Shown: positions 22,701 through 33,979 of the stretch, piece by piece
Layout: the number at the start of each line of letters is the position of its first letter
Position numbering within the stretch: position 1 is the first letter of the stretch
Source of the DNA: Zea mays
Lineage: Eukaryota; Streptophyta; Magnoliopsida; Poales; Poaceae
DNA: 64,000 bases
Reading direction: 5' to 3'
NCBI RefSeq assembly: GCF_902167145.1
Contig: NC_050096.1
Span: 270,652,622-270,716,621 of the forward strand
Made by a program: the position numbers and the translations under genes
Notes under the pieces: model-generated
Database searches by the model: none
Told to the model about the DNA's origin: nothing
The model's input: the letters and a program-made list of their open reading frames with translations, nothing else

Positions 22701-23669
22701 GAACAATAATAAAACATGTAAAGTCAGTCAAAAGATAATTGTTGTGTCATACACAAACCTGGATAGCAAGCTCCCTTGTTGGGCAAACCACAACAACTCC
22801 AGTTCCGTTCCTTGGCAAGAAGTGCGATCTGTGGAGCAGTTCAATCGCTGGTACAAGGAAAGCAAGGGTCTTGCCTGAGCCAGTCTTTGCTGAACCCATC
22901 ACGTCACTTCCTTCCATCAGATGCGGTATTGATCTAGCTTGAATCTGCAGTCATGAAAATTAAACAGCCATGAATGCATGCCATTGTTACGTTATACCAA
23001 TACTAAAACCCAACGGTGCATGCATTGCCATTGCAGTATCGACTCGCATAATAACACAATCATCTAGATGCAGTTGTGGAGCACTACTATGGACTAGTAC
23101 TATGGACTTGGACTTGCACCGAGAACAGAAACATGTATATATATCATGCCAAAAAGACGGAGTGGTAAAATTTAGTCGGGTGTGAGTATCACCTTGGTGA
23201 GGTGGGTATAGTTCATCTCTCTGATGGCCTTGGCAGTGAGCTCCGAGATGCAGAGCTCTGAGAAAAGCTTGTTTGTCAGAATCCCGCCTCCCTTGCCCTT
23301 CTTCAGCTTTTCTTCCCCGTTCTTTTCCTTCTTCCCCATCGTCTTGTCCTTCCCCGTCCCCTCCATCTCGCCGTCATCCTTCCGCTTCCGCTTCCGCTTC
23401 CCCTTCCCCTTCCCTTCCTTCCGCTTCTCCCTCTGGAGCTCATCGCAGGCCGCCCCTGGGCAACTTTGCACGTCCGGCCGCCTGGGCAGGGCCGCGTCGG
23501 GTCGCGCCGGCGCGTCGGGCGGGTGGGGCCGCGTCATCCGGCGTTCGTCCATGCGGTAGCTGGCGCAGTCGCAGTCGGGATCGGGAGGGCTGACAGCGGG
23601 CGGCGATCGCGTGGCGGCGGACGGCTGCGCGCGGGGAAACGAATCGGTTTTGCCGGATTCAGTTGCCAT
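13746..23669 (-). CDS. DEAD-box ATP-dependent RNA helicase, Has1/DDX18 (RH51/RH27) type
   Basis: Twelve coding exons give 649 aa: 23669-23193, 22944-22759, 22424-22239, 16260-16177, 16071-16030, 15944-15855, 15770-15405, 15326-15288, 15205-15101, 14837-14769, 14697-14572, 13925-13746. All exons are in phase. A Lys/Arg/Glu-rich nucleolar-type N-terminus (1-120) precedes the helicase core. The core has the Q motif, AKTGSGKT (178-185), PTRELA (214), TPGRLLD, DEAD (288-291), SAT (319-321), ARGLD (469-473) and HRVGRTARG (494-502), so no catalytic motif is missing. The C-terminus SNPYGRRG...RSKFARF is typical of Has1/DDX18, which acts in 60S pre-rRNA processing and snoRNA release. I start at [11 protein letters not shown]; a Met nine codons upstream is possible. 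Intron 3 is about 6 kb because two Helitrons sit in it. The acceptor of exon 11 has an alternative 3-6 nt away. Confidence 0.93.
14017..14122. mobile_element. Tourist-like MITE in helicase intron 11
   Basis: 106 bp with ends GATCTTGTTCAGTTTG and CAACCGAACAAACTC (imperfect inverted repeats), flanked by TTA at 14014-14016 and 14123-14125. Confidence 0.75.
14127..14265. mobile_element. Second Tourist-like MITE in helicase intron 11
   Basis: 139 bp with ends GGCTTTGTTTGGATACTCT and AGAGTACTCAAACTAGTCC, flanked by TAA at 14124-14126 and 14266-14268. It abuts the previous MITE; the two target duplications overlap in TTAA, so one inserted at the edge of the other. Confidence 0.8.
14309..14425. mobile_element. 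Third MITE-like element in helicase intron 11
   Basis: 117 bp with ends GGGCTTGTTCGGTTAT and ATAACCCAACGGGCCC. The right side is followed by TAA, but the left flank is CCA, so the target duplication has decayed or the boundary is off. Confidence 0.55.
16741..17860 (+). mobile_element. Small Helitron-like element in helicase intron 3
   Basis: Begins TCTATACTACTTATTAAG after an A. This fits the maize Helitron 5' consensus (TCTMTAYTA...). It ends with CCCGTTGCAACGCACGGGC and ATTCAGCTAT, which fits the 3' consensus including the short GC-rich hairpin about ten bases before the end, except that the terminal CTAG reads CTAT. Length is about 1.1 kb. No captured gene is recognised. The last 35 bp are nearly the same as the end of the larger Helitron (21838-21872). 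Confidence 0.65.
18373..19335 (+). pseudogene. Cellulose synthase (CesA) fragment captured by the Helitron
   Basis: Exon 1 (18373-18447) reads [20 protein letters not shown], the N-terminus of a grass primary-wall CesA. A 694-bp intron follows. Exon 2 (19142 to about 19335) reads [19 protein letters not shown] and goes on through [21 protein letters not shown]. It thus holds most of the N-terminal CesA zinc-binding (RING-like) domain that mediates subunit contact, with its CxxC pairs. A TAG at 19304-19306 replaces the Gln of the final CPQC motif. The catalytic and membrane parts are absent (complete CesA is about 1080 aa), so no cellulose synthase can be made. Confidence 0.9.
19540..20720 (+). 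pseudogene. S1/P1-type nuclease fragment captured by the Helitron
   Basis: Exon-like pieces in order: TYNYDG with donor at 19564; [20 protein letters not shown] (19654 to about 19760); [18 protein letters not shown] (19856-19914); [11 protein letters not shown] (about 20044-20075); WNANII (about 20210-20230); [10 protein letters not shown] (about 20410-20440); IARYASENI...[10 protein letters not shown] (about 20640-20705). These match the middle and later parts of plant S1/P1 (BFN/ENDO) zinc nucleases, which degrade single-stranded DNA and RNA during senescence and cell death. The zinc-ligand region after DIH is broken by TAG at 19915-19917, and another TAG follows the WNANII block. The fragment lacks its start and cannot encode an enzyme. 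Confidence 0.75.
20994..21024 (+). other. Internal Helitron 3'-terminus-like sequence
   Basis: GAGTCGTGGCAACGCACGAG followed by CACCTGACTAT has the hairpin and spacing of a maize Helitron 3' end, with CTAT instead of CTAG. It lies 857 bp before the true end. It may be an older terminus that was read through, or the end of a nested Helitron whose start I did not find. Confidence 0.55.
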
Positions 23670-23873
23670 GCAGCACGTTAATCTGCCCCAGGGCAATCTC
23701 GTCCTTCTGTTTTTCAGAGCTGAATGTTTTAGATAAAACCTACCTAATACCTATATTGACGCATCTTTTTATATAAGAGACAATAATATATAAATTTTTT
23801 ACATGTATAATTGTATTAATTTAATTATTTCTGTATCAGATTCCAATTCAAAACATACGGAACTGGAGTCTCA

Positions 23874-24159
23874 GGCCCTGTTTGGGAACAAAGTTTTTGA
23901 AAACCACAGTTTTTGAAATACTATACTATACTTTAGTTATGACAATACCGTAGTTTATAATACCGCAGTTTTGAAAACTGAGGTCCAGAGCTAAGTTTAG
24001 AATGCCTTAAAACAACTATAGTATTTACAATACTTCAGTTTTGAAAACAGAGATTTTATCCAGCTTGCCAAACACCAATATGTATATAATACTGCAGTAT
24101 TTGAGAATACTGCAGTATTCTTCCAAAACTGCAGAAAAACTTTGTTCCCAAACACCCCC
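23874..24159. mobile_element. MITE upstream of the helicase gene
   Basis: 286 bp with ends GGCCCTGTTTGGGAACAAAG and CTTTGTTCCCAAACACCCCC (inverted repeats with few mismatches), flanked by TCA at 23871-23873 and 24160-24162. The interior has repeated AATACTGCAGT and AAACTGCAG words in both orientations. TIR and 3-bp duplication suggest a PIF/Harbinger-like MITE. It lies about 200 bp upstream of the helicase start codon. Confidence 0.75.
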
Positions 24160-25282
24160 TCAGTAGTTCCCGGCTTTCCGCGGCGGATTGCCTTCCGTTC
24201 CAGCCTTTCCTTCGTCCGCACTACCGGCCTCTCCACCGTTGTCAAGGCTTACCCCATTAACTAGTGCTGTGAATTGGGTCGGGTCGGGCCGGCCCGATCC
24301 AAACTCATCGTGCTTCGTGTCAAATGTGTTTGAGCCAGAAAAGCCTAAAAATCTTTTGGATCGTGCCGTGCTAGTCCGAAGTGTAAAAACAACATGGTCT
24401 TTATTGAGACGTGCCGGCTCAAGTCCGGGCACGGCAACCGCGACCTGCAGAGAGGGCTTGCATTACCATGAATTTCCGCATCGTCGTGCGTATGCCCAAC
24501 TTCCAGAGGCTCTCATCAGAGCACACTAGTGACTAGTCCATGCATCGTACTACCCGACCGACAATGATAACACAGATTCGTGTCCTGGAATAAAGAGTGC
24601 TCAGATCCACGGGCATCTGCAAGGACCAGCAGGGAAGTGAATGAAAAAGAGAAACAAGAGTTGATGACATGCAGAATTATACATTATTAATTTTTAAAGG
24701 TATCAATCCAGGATTATTCAAATTCTCACTAGAAATCCTTGGAGCCGGTTTTTCTTTCTGATTTCCAGATATATTGATATGAGGTCGCATTAGCCTTGAG
24801 AAGGAACACTTGTGGCCACTTTTGGAATTTTAACACTACTCAACGTTAAATGATGTAAATCAAATAATTACAAAGTTATTATAGGTCTACCCAAATCAAT
24901 CGCACGTGCCTAAAGCCTGTGCATTGGAAATAGCTATTAGTAGAAACTAAAAATTTAGAATGGCAACTCACATTGCAGCAAAGTGTTTCACGTTTTTTTT
25001 TGCTTTCTTTGCTTTGCATCTTCGATGGTTCGGCAGGTATCCTAATGTATGCGATATAGTCTGATAGGAAACCCTAACCTTGATTAGGGTATATATATAT
25101 AGTACATAGACTGGACCAAACACTGGTGAATCTAGCCGAGAATATTACCGAGGTTGCCAGGATATCAACTTTGTTATATGATATAAATTTTCTTGAACCT
25201 GAATAAATATGGTGCACCGGACAGTCCAATAAGTTGTGATGGTCATCAAACACCAAAACTAATATAGAAATGTCTCAAAGCC
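24160..25282. other. Upstream flank of the helicase, no gene seen
   Basis: Contains a GC-rich block (24163-24240) that may be the distal promoter, and a hAT-tip-like patch at 24270-24440 (GGGTCGGGCCGGCCCGATCC and CGTGCCGGCTCAAG). A telo-box-like AAACCCTAA lies at about 25069, and a stray half-palindrome GCACCGGACAGTCC at about 25213 is probably an old Sirevirus scrap. No coding exon was recognised. Confidence 0.5.
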
Positions 25283-25749
25283 TGAAAGTCGCCTAGAGGG
25301 GTGAATAGGTGAAACCTGAAAATTATAAACTTTAAACACGAACTTCACCTAGGGTTAGGATTAGAAATAAGTAATATCGAGATCGGAGTGCGGAAGAGAG
25401 TTCTTCTTGTTATGAGTTGCTCAATCAATGCGAATGACTTTGGTAGCTAACTCAAAAAGATTGTAAGCAAGGGAACTTAGAGAGAGTAGAGGAAGAATCA
25501 AATCGTAAGGTAATCATCAATACAAATGAACACAACGATTTGTTTCTGAGGTTCGGTTCTAAAGAACCTACTCCCCGTTGAGGAGCCCACGTATGCCGGG
25601 TCTCTTTCAACCCTTTTCCTCTCTCAAACGACCACTTAGACCAGTTGAGTGCTTCTTCTTAATCTCCAGGGTCACCTAGACCCCACAAAAATCACTACAC
25701 ACTTAGGTGTCTCTTGCTAGTTTTACAAGTCACTTGAGTGTTTAGAAGG
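25283..25749 (-). mobile_element. Broken 3' LTR of Sirevirus element B
   Basis: On the plus strand it starts TGAAAGTCGCCTAGAGG and resembles LTR A from its inner edge through TACTCCCCGTTGAGG and TCTCTTTCAACCC. It stops at GTTTAGAAGG where LTR C begins. No primer binding site lies to its left, so this is a 3' LTR of a minus-strand element (or a solo LTR). The remainder must lie beyond element D, outside the window. It is the outermost layer of the nest. Confidence 0.75.
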
Positions 25750-27230
25750 TGAAAGGGAAATAGGGTTAACCTTTTCCTTTAATTAATTTTGGTGGTTGAA
25801 TGCCTAACAAAAAATGGACTAACTAGTTTGCTCTAGAATACATATTCTATAGGTGCATAAAGGTTCAACACAAACCAATATATATTCAAGTTAGGGATCA
25901 AATTCAAAGGAGCAAAGAAACCGAGTGTGTTGTGGTCTAGCGCACCGGATAGTGTCTGTTGCACCAGGACCGTACAATCTCAAACCAGCCACTCTCGGGT
26001 TTCTTGAGGCGCACTCCGCTATAATTCACCGGACTGTCCGGTATGCTGTCCGGTGTGCCAGCGGAGCAACGGCTACTCGCGCAACGGTCGACTGCAAAAG
26101 TCGCGCTGACAGTGCTACAGTGAAGAACAGTGCGCGACAGAGCAGATCGCAGAGTCAGAGATGCACCGGACAGTGAACAGTACCAGTCCGGTGCTGCACC
26201 GGACTGTTCGGTGCCACATGAGGACAAAGCCTCCAACGGTTGACCAGCTCCTAACCCTAACGGTTGGCTGACGTGGCGGCACACCGGACAGTGTCCGGTG
26301 ACGCACCGAACTGTCCGGTGCGCCCATCGCCAGCAGCCTTCCCCAACGACTACAATTTGGTTGGTGGCTATAAATACCACCCCAACCGGCCATTTCAAAG
26401 CGTGGGAGCCCAAGCAACATCCAAGTCATATAGTTGACATATCCAAGCCCTCCCAACCACCTCTATTCATTGATCCATCTTATACACAAGATTTAGACCA
26501 CCACAATCAACACAAGTGACACAAAAGAGAGATCTAGCAAAAGAGAGCTACTCGTGTGAGTTTAGCATTAGTGCCTTGTGAGAATCATTGAGAGAAAGTG
26601 TGTGCCAGTGCTACATCTTGTGATCTTTTGAGCGTGGAGTTTTAACTCCCATTCATTGTAAAGCGAGCAAGAGCCCCTTATCTTTGTGGTTGGCCTTGCG
26701 GAGACTTCGGTCTTTTGTTGACAAAGAAGAAGAAGCATTTGCCGGTCTTGGTGATCGGTGGAGATATGGAAAGGGTTGAAAAGACCCGTCCTTAGTGGAC
26801 TCCTCAACGGGGATTAGGTTCTTGGTGAACCGAACCTCGGTAAAACAAATCACCCGTGTCACTTATGTTTATTACTTCTGATTTGTTTGTTCTCTCCCTC
26901 TCTAAGTTCTCTTGCACTATTCCTTGCTAACATTATTTTGTGTTGCTTCAAGTTACAATTCTCATTTACAGAAGCAATGCCTTGCGAGAAAGAACTTGTG
27001 TTATTCCTCTTCTTATCTAAGCCCTCTTACTTTATTCTCTATAAACATTTTAGTTGTGTTGATTTGTTAATTCCGCATTCTTTGAAAACAACACTCTTTG
27101 CAAGCAAAGGACTTAGTTTTATACTCTAATAATTGTGCATCTTGTTCTAACCACTAATCAAGGGATCAAGTCCAGGTTTAAAGTTATAATTTTTAGGTTT
27201 CACCTATTCACCCCCCTCTAGGCCACTTTT
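25750..27230 (+). mobile_element. 5' LTR of Sirevirus element C
   Basis: Starts TGAAAGGGAAATAGGG and ends CTCTAGGCCACTTTT just before the primer binding site; the normal final CA has mutated. It has degenerate CACCGGAC/GTCCGGTG palindromes (25940-26320) and a TATA box, TATAAATA, at 26369-26376. The many degenerate palindromes suggest an old copy. Confidence 0.85.
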
Positions 27231-27233
27231 AAT

Positions 27234-27245
27234 TGGTATCGGAGC
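27234..27245 (+). other. Primer binding site of element C
   Basis: TGGTATCGGAGC next to the LTR end, complementary to initiator Met-tRNA with one change from the TGGTATCAGAGC form seen at element A; the same variant occurs in element F. Confidence 0.85.
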
Positions 27246-27280
27246 TAGGCACTTCATATTGAGTCTAACAACTCGAAGTG

Positions 27281-29160
27281 ATGGCTCGAGAAAGATCCCA
27301 AAAGAACAAGAAGACACCTCCAAAGGAAAATAATGAGGTAACTCTTGAGATATTACTTTCTGATTGTTCTAATTATGTTTCATGGTCTACTAGTGTGATA
27401 AATGCTTTTAGAACCATAGATTCACAATTAGAACAAATTTTAGACAAGAGTATTATACCGTCTAGTTATGATAAGAAAAATGCTTCCAAGGAGGATCAAA
27501 GATGTATACGCTTAAACTACCTAGCTTATGACATCTTAAGTAATTCTCTTAGCAAAGAAGATTATCGTGCCTTCATAATGAGATATGATGAACCTATTCA
27601 TGATGCGCATGATATTTGGACTGAATTAAAAGTAAATTTGATGAGTCCAAACATGTTAGTTCATTTGATGCTTCTACTTCCTTTAGTACTTGTGAAACTA
27701 ACCCTTTGAAGGAAGAAGACGAAAATGAACGTTGGAGACCAAACGATGAATCCACCTCTTCAAAAGGTTTGTCTACCCATTTCGATTCCCACATATGTTG
27801 TGTAGCTAATGAAAATGATAGTGGAAGCACAAATGAGGATGAGGAGGATGAAAGAAACTTCATGCAAATCTACGCTCATCTAAGCCAAGAAGATAAGGCG
27901 GTCATGCTCAAACTTCTAAAAAGAGCGAGAGAGCAAAGCGAAGCTCTTCACATGCTAGAAGATATTCTCACCATAAAAATGCAAAGCTTTGAAGAGTTGA
28001 CTAAAGAACATGAGGAGCTAAAGTGCTCTCATGTTGATTTGGTCCAAAGGTATGAATTTATTTCAATTGAGCAAGATAACTCTTTATTTTGTATCACTCA
28101 ATTAATAAATAGGAATGCCTTGCTTAAGGACCAGGTAGAAAGGCTAAAAATTGAAAATCTAGCCTTTCAAGAAAAACATGATATGCTTCTATGTTCTCAT
28201 GAAAATCTTATGGATGATCATATCATGTTAAACATTTCTCATGAGGTTGTGATAGAAAACTTAAAATCCCAACAACCTCACTCATGCACATGTATTCAAA
28301 TTGAAACTGTATTACCATGTGCTAATGCTTGTTGCTCGCCAACAAGCAAATCCTCCTTTGAGCTAGAATCTCCAGGAACAAAAGATGATACATGTCAAAA
28401 TCTCAAGGAAGAAAATGAGAGGCTAAGAACAAGCTTGACACAACTAAAAGGGAAGTGCACTGCTCAACCTTTTCAAGATAACCGTGATTACATGGTGAAG
28501 AAGCTTGAGATGAGAACAACCGTGGCATGCACAAAATCCCTTGAAGAAATGTCAAGGACTTAAGGATTGTCAAGAGGAAGGAATAAAATAAGAAAAATCA
28601 ATACCTCTGCCAAAAGCCTCAACCATGCCTCCATGCAAGGTAACATCCAAGGTAATGCTCAAGCCACACTTTACATTAAGAAAAATAAAAAGTGTAGTGA
28701 ATGCTTTGAAAATGGGCACTTGATTAGGTCATGTCCCTATATTAAAGAAAATGGCTTAACTATTAACAAGGATGATAAACTTTGTTTTAAATGCTCTAAA
28801 GAGGGACATTTAGTTAAGTCTTGTCCCCATGAGAAACAAAAAGGCATAGTTTTAGAAAGGAAAATATTTACTAACCATGTAACAAACAAGAAACAAGGAA
28901 AGAAGAAATCTTCAAGATATGAAGATCGCCTTTGCTACATATGCCGAAAAAAGGACATCAATGTAAAGATTGTCCTATTGGTAACTATCCCGCTCCTAAC
29001 TTGTCAATTAATTCATATGTAACTAGGCAACCCAAAACTGCAACTTGTGCTAGAAAGGTAATGAGTTTACCAAGTGCTATCACAAAGGACATTTGGATTC
29101 CTAGATCTTTGTTGACTAACCTTGATGGACCCATCAAGAGATGGGGACCAAAATATGCTT
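27281..29160 (+). pseudogene. Decayed Sirevirus gag of element C
   Basis: The frame starts at ATG 27281 (MARERSQKNKKTPP) and includes WSTSVINAF and LNYLAYDILSNSLSKEDYRA, the gag capsid-like part. It shifts frame near 27633, continues through a coiled-coil Glu/Lys-rich region, and hits TAA at 28561. It then shows zinc knuckles CSECFENGHLIRSC and CFKCSKEGHLVKSC. A third knuckle (CYICRKK...GHQCKDC) is split by a further frameshift near 28950. The end WIPRSLLTNLDGPIKRWGPK is the usual gag terminus before protease. Nothing of protease, integrase, reverse transcriptase or RNase H follows, so C is a gag-only, dead copy. Confidence 0.85.
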
Positions 29161-30130
29161 GACAAGCTTTTGCAGGGGAAGAAGATGATATGAAGCTTTG
29201 GAGTGCTTGAGAGGGTCAATTCAATTCATATCAACTCAAGCTATCAATCTTACAATGATCTATATCTCTAAGATTGACCCAAAGTTATTTTGAGTTATTA
29301 TATCTACAACTCATATCATCTCGAGCAGGATATTGAAGTTGTAGGAATTAAAGGATTATCCTGTGTGGAAAATCAAAGCCTACAACATGGAGGAAAGCCA
29401 AAGGATGGTAACACTTATATCTTTAAGTGCAAGTATCTTCAATTATCATTTCTTCTGTGTCTTGTGTAGTCACATTGAAAATTGAAGCACTTAAAATATT
29501 TTTAAATTATGTCACCATTCTTTAAAGAAACTTCTCTCATATGGTAGATTGCATATCCATCATTCCTATATTATGGCAATCCGCATGCTTTAAATTATTG
29601 TAAGTGCCTCGTGGCATGTTTTTTCACAAATCATCCCACTATTGCCATAGTCTAGACATAGAGACACATTCCAAGTTCTTAAAAGAATAATGTGTCATAG
29701 AAGGAATTCAAATCCTTAGGACGCTTATAAAGGGAATATCTCTTTGTGACTAGAATCATAAGATTAGTGCTTTTTGTCTAATTAACCTAAGTAGTCTCAC
29801 ATATGGAGAATAAGTTTCTCTATGGAAATGCGTAATCTAACATGAAAAGAAAAATCAATCCAATGATTTATAATGTCTTTCTTCTTGCTTAAATTGGATA
29901 TGATTCTTCTACATTCATCGCTCTCCATGTTATGAATTAGACTTGTTCCCATAATCTTAAGAAATTAACTATGCTATTTTTATAAGTTAAAACTAAGCAT
30001 AACATCATCTATGGGATAATCTAGTTCATGTAATGAAGTTTCCATGCTTTAGTAACCTACTTTTCATTCTTTCTAAAAAATGATTATAAAAAGGGAAACC
30101 AGTGCTTGTGTTACTAATGACATATCTCTT
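29161..30130 (+). other. Non-coding remainder of element C
   Basis: AT-rich sequence between the end of gag and the next LTR, where pol would be expected. No conserved pol motif in any frame, and no polypurine tract directly before 30131. Either pol and the 3' end were deleted, or the LTR at 30131 belongs to another insertion. Confidence 0.5.
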
Positions 30131-31248
30131 TGAAAGGGAAATAGGGTTTAACCTTTTCCCATAAATGATTTTGGTGGTTGAATGCCCAACACAAATAATT
30201 GGACTAACTAGTTTGCTCTAGATTATATATTCCACAGGTGCAAAAAGGTTCAACACAAACCAATACAAAGATTAAAAGGAGTTCAAAAAGAAAGGAGCAA
30301 AGAAACCCAAGTGTGCCCTGGTCTGGCGCACCGGACTGTCCGGTGTACCACCGGACATTGTCCGATACACCAGGACCGTACAACTTCAAACTCGCAAGCT
30401 TCGGGTTTCTCCAGCGCCACTTCGCTATAATTCACCGGACTGTCCGGTGCACCAGCGGAGCAATGGCTCTCCAGCGCAACGGTCGACTCCAACGGGCCCC
30501 TGCAGCGTGAATAGTGCGCGGCAGAGCAGAGCCGCCTGTTAGAGGCGCACCGGACAGTGCACAGTACCTGTTCGGTGCGACACCGGACTATCCAGTGCCA
30601 CTAGAAGACAAAGGCTCCAACGGTCGTCTGCGCGAGAACCCTAACGGTTGGGTGACGTGGCTGGCGCACCGGACTGTCCAATGCGCCCATCGACAGCAGC
30701 CACCCCCAATGGTTGAATTGGTGGTTGAGGGCTATAAATACCCCCCAACCACCACCACTCCAAGCATCCAAGTTTCCAGCACTCCACATTCAATACAAGA
30801 GCTAGTGCATTCAATTCTAGACACAATTCAAAAGAATCAAAGCCTCCCTAAGTCCCAAATTCACTCCAAACACTTAGTGACTAGAGAGAGAGTTTTGCTC
30901 GTGTTCTTTGAGCTCTTGTTCTTGGATCGCTTTCTTCTTCCTCTTTCTTGTTCTCAAGACACTTGTAATCAAAGCAAGAGACACCAAGTTGTGGTGGTCC
31001 TTGTAGGGGTCTAAGTGACCCGTTTGATTAAGGAGAAAGCTCACTCGGTCTAAGTGACCGTTTGAGAGAGGGGAAGGGTTGAAAGAGACCCGGTCTTTGT
31101 GACCACCTCAACGGGGACTAGGTTCTCAAGAACCGAACCTCGGTAAAACAAATCACCGTGTAATCCGTTTTATTTCTTGGTTGATTTGTTTTCGCGCTCT
31201 CTCTCGGACTCGGTTTTTATTCTAACGCTAACCCCGGCTTGTAGTTGG
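30131..31248 (+). mobile_element. Sirevirus LTR (probable 3' LTR of C), cut by element D
   Basis: Starts TGAAAGGGAAATAGGG, with CACCGGACTGTCCGGTG palindromes (30330-30680) and TATAAATA at 30733-30740. It runs through CTCAACGGGGACTAGGTTCTC and stops at CGGCTTGTAGTTGG, where LTR D starts. LTR A continues past this point, so about 100 bp are missing. Compared by eye with the 5' LTR of C it is clearly diverged (roughly a fifth of positions). The pair is thus old, or the LTRs belong to two different elements. Confidence 0.75.
30733..30740 (+). promoter_or_regulatory. TATA box of the LTR at 30131
   Basis: TATAAATA in GGGCTATAAATACCCCCC, directly after the palindrome array. Confidence 0.75.
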
Positions 31249-33348
31249 TGTCACACCCGGTTTTAAGGAACAAAGCCGGGTGCATCTCATACATGCGCCA
31301 AAGAAGACAACATATATAATAACAGAGTGTATAGAGATAAATGTCACAATATAATCAGAGTACTTTATTACATAGCGGAAGTCTTACAAAATAAGAGATA
31401 AATATCGCAGGATCTAAAATCTATCCTTGGCGCCAGAAAGCTGACTGGGAGACGCCACCTAGATCAAGTCGAATGCCTCAGTGTTAGGTGGCTCCTCTTC
31501 GACCACCTAATCTTCTCCTGTGGGGGTGTGAGACAGTAAGAGTGAGCTCACATACGTTCATAGCTCAACAAGTCGTGGGGAATAATGTGCATGAACTCAC
31601 CAAAGGTGGGAGTTCATGTGAAGTGTAAGGCTGATCAACAAAATAGAGGCTGAGACTGAGCATTGCTTTTATAAGTTGGTCAAAATTTTATTAGCAATTA
31701 CTAAGTGTAAGTAAATACCAAACCTTAATAATAATAAATAAAGTAATAGTAAAAATAATCCCAAATGCGATGCAAATATCAAATTAAATTTAAGTTCCAT
31801 AAATTAATCATGTGAGGGTCCGAGCTGCTCATGACCGTGAGCACGGCTAGTATACCAGTTTTACACTCTGCAGAGGTTGCGCATCTTTACCCACAAGTCA
31901 TGTTACCCATCTGCCAAGAGACGACCAATCCCATACACCTCTACCGAGGAGGCGAGGCAGGGTAACACTACGAGGCCTTTACAAAGTTCCACTAGCTTCA
32001 AAAATCTCGCTACAGTTTATAGGAAGCTCCAGTGCAGGAATCCCTCGCCTGACCGCCATCGCAGCAAAATCAACCCAAGGACCTCCCTACACTGACCACT
32101 CCGTTACTGCCCTTGCCCCTTTCGGGTAAGGAAGACATCCACTAGCTTTCCTAGTTAATCAGCCAAGGGCGTCCCATTATACCCTTGTGGTAGCACTGTT
32201 TTCCCAGGTGGTCGCTCCATGTTCCCATTAATTTAATGATCTTAACATGAACAATAATAATAACAAGATAATAATAGAATAATCATGAATAGTGTATCTC
32301 CATACCCAATTCACATAAAGCAATAGCAGGTACTACCCAAAAGTATTTCAGTGGTGAACAAGGTATAAAGATAACCAAAACTGGGGTAACTTAAAGGATC
32401 CCATCAAAATTAACCTATGCAGATCATTATAATTAATAAGAACATGGCTGGGAAAAGTAAGTGATCAACGGCACAACTTGCCTTCAATGAGCTCCTGCTC
32501 AGCTACTTCTACTTGTTGTACTTCAGAATCCACAGTGGCTTGCTCGTCTACTCGCATCAACACAATACATACATAGTATAGCAAAAATTAACATTGCACC
32601 AAACATGTGAATAAGATACACAATAAAAATCTATATATTAAAATGAGATCACAGGAACTGGAATCATTAAATTTGGAGTTATAGATTTCAAATTATGAAT
32701 TTCCTAAGGTTTAATGTGCTTGAGATAGGATTAAATGATAAATTAATTTTCTTACTGTTTTCATGTCAAAACAGAGACACTAAATGATAGAGAATCTTAT
32801 TACAAAATTTTAGAAATTGGAATGGCTCAATTTGGAGTACAAATGGATTTTCTATGAATTAAATAAGTTCTAGGAATTGTTTTTGTATTAAAAATGCATT
32901 TACTAATTCATTTATTCTAATTTTCCCTTCTCTGGATTGTGCCTCAATTTCTGGTAAGCATAGGGGCTCTGGAGCAAAAGATCCTAAGACATAGATGACA
33001 CACAAGGTGGACTGCGAGTTGTAATCTCCAAAACTATAAGGGTTCATTTGCAAAACCCGCGCCTCGAAGGGGTACGGGTGGCTCTGGTCCGCCCGATTGG
33101 AAATCTAGGGTCCCGATTAACCCACTAGGATGACTACCGTGCTTGAACCGAGACCGTCGATCCCCAGTTCAACGATGGAAAGCAGATCTCCCAGAGAACC
33201 GATGGATCGACAACCTACGGTCGGGATTTAATGCTCCGAATCGGTATAACACATCTAATCGCAACCCTCCAACGTAGATCGCATGGCCCAGGACTTTCCT
33301 CCTCAATTCTCTCACTCCCGCGGTCAAAACAGAGGTCGACGCCGGCGG
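31249..33348 (-). repeat. 3' LTR of element D, distal half
   Basis: Starts TGTCACACCCGG on the plus strand. It has AT-rich parts (31660-32300, 32560-33050) and a GC-richer end near 33100-33348. Last five bases GGCGG are the target duplication of element E. Nothing coding was recognised in these 2.1 kb. Confidence 0.8.
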
Positions 33349-33979
33349 TGTCGGCGTTTTGGGTCCGACCGCACACCCGGGGTTGCCCCTCAAGGTGTTT
33401 TCTAGGAGTAGGACGGTGTCAACGACTGTAGCAAAATGGTTCGTGCCGATCGCACGAGAGACAGTGGACAAGATTTGCAGGTTCGGGCCGGTGAGAGATG
33501 CTTAACACCCTATGTCCTGGTGAGTATGCGAGTGTGATTACAAGAGGGCTCTCTGGATTGAAGGCACAGAGAGTTAATGAGGGTGGCTAAGTAAAAATAG
33601 GGTCGATCGATCTGAAGGGGTGCCCCCTAGGCCTTATATACTCGACCGTGGGGCAGTACACGTGGATATGATAACAACAAGTAGCTGAAAGGTAGTGAAC
33701 CTCCTGAGTTTATCCCTACGTAACCTTCGCCGACTTATCCTTGCATGGCTCCGTAGCATGAGGGCTCCAGCGCGGGAAAGTCGGGTCTCCGTTGCGATTT
33801 ACTCGCTCAACGTTGTGGGCCGTCCGGGTTTGCATCAATCCGGCCTTACGTCTTCTCTGCTTTGTTGGTCGTTTCTCCTCAGGCCCACGAAGGAATGACC
33901 TTACGATTTATTGGGCCCTTGGGCCTTTCGTGAGGTCTTTTACTCCTTTAGTGGACCTAGGGGATATCTATCCCCCACA
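33349..33979 (-). repeat. 3' LTR of element E
   Basis: On the plus strand TGTCGGCGTTTTGGG to TATCCCCCACA. A purine tract on the minus strand (GATCGGGGGCT) adjoins it at 33980-33990. By eye it differs from the other LTR at about six positions (for example GTAGCAAAATGG against GTAGAAAAATGG). Confidence 0.9.

Noticed and set aside
23224..23593. Phe/Ser/Pro-rich ORFs on the plus strand over helicase exon 1
   Set aside because: They are the reverse of the Lys/Arg-rich helicase N-terminus.
24270..24440. Possible second hAT element upstream of the helicase
   Set aside because: GGCCC-rich words resemble hAT tips, but I could not find paired inverted repeats or an 8-bp duplication.
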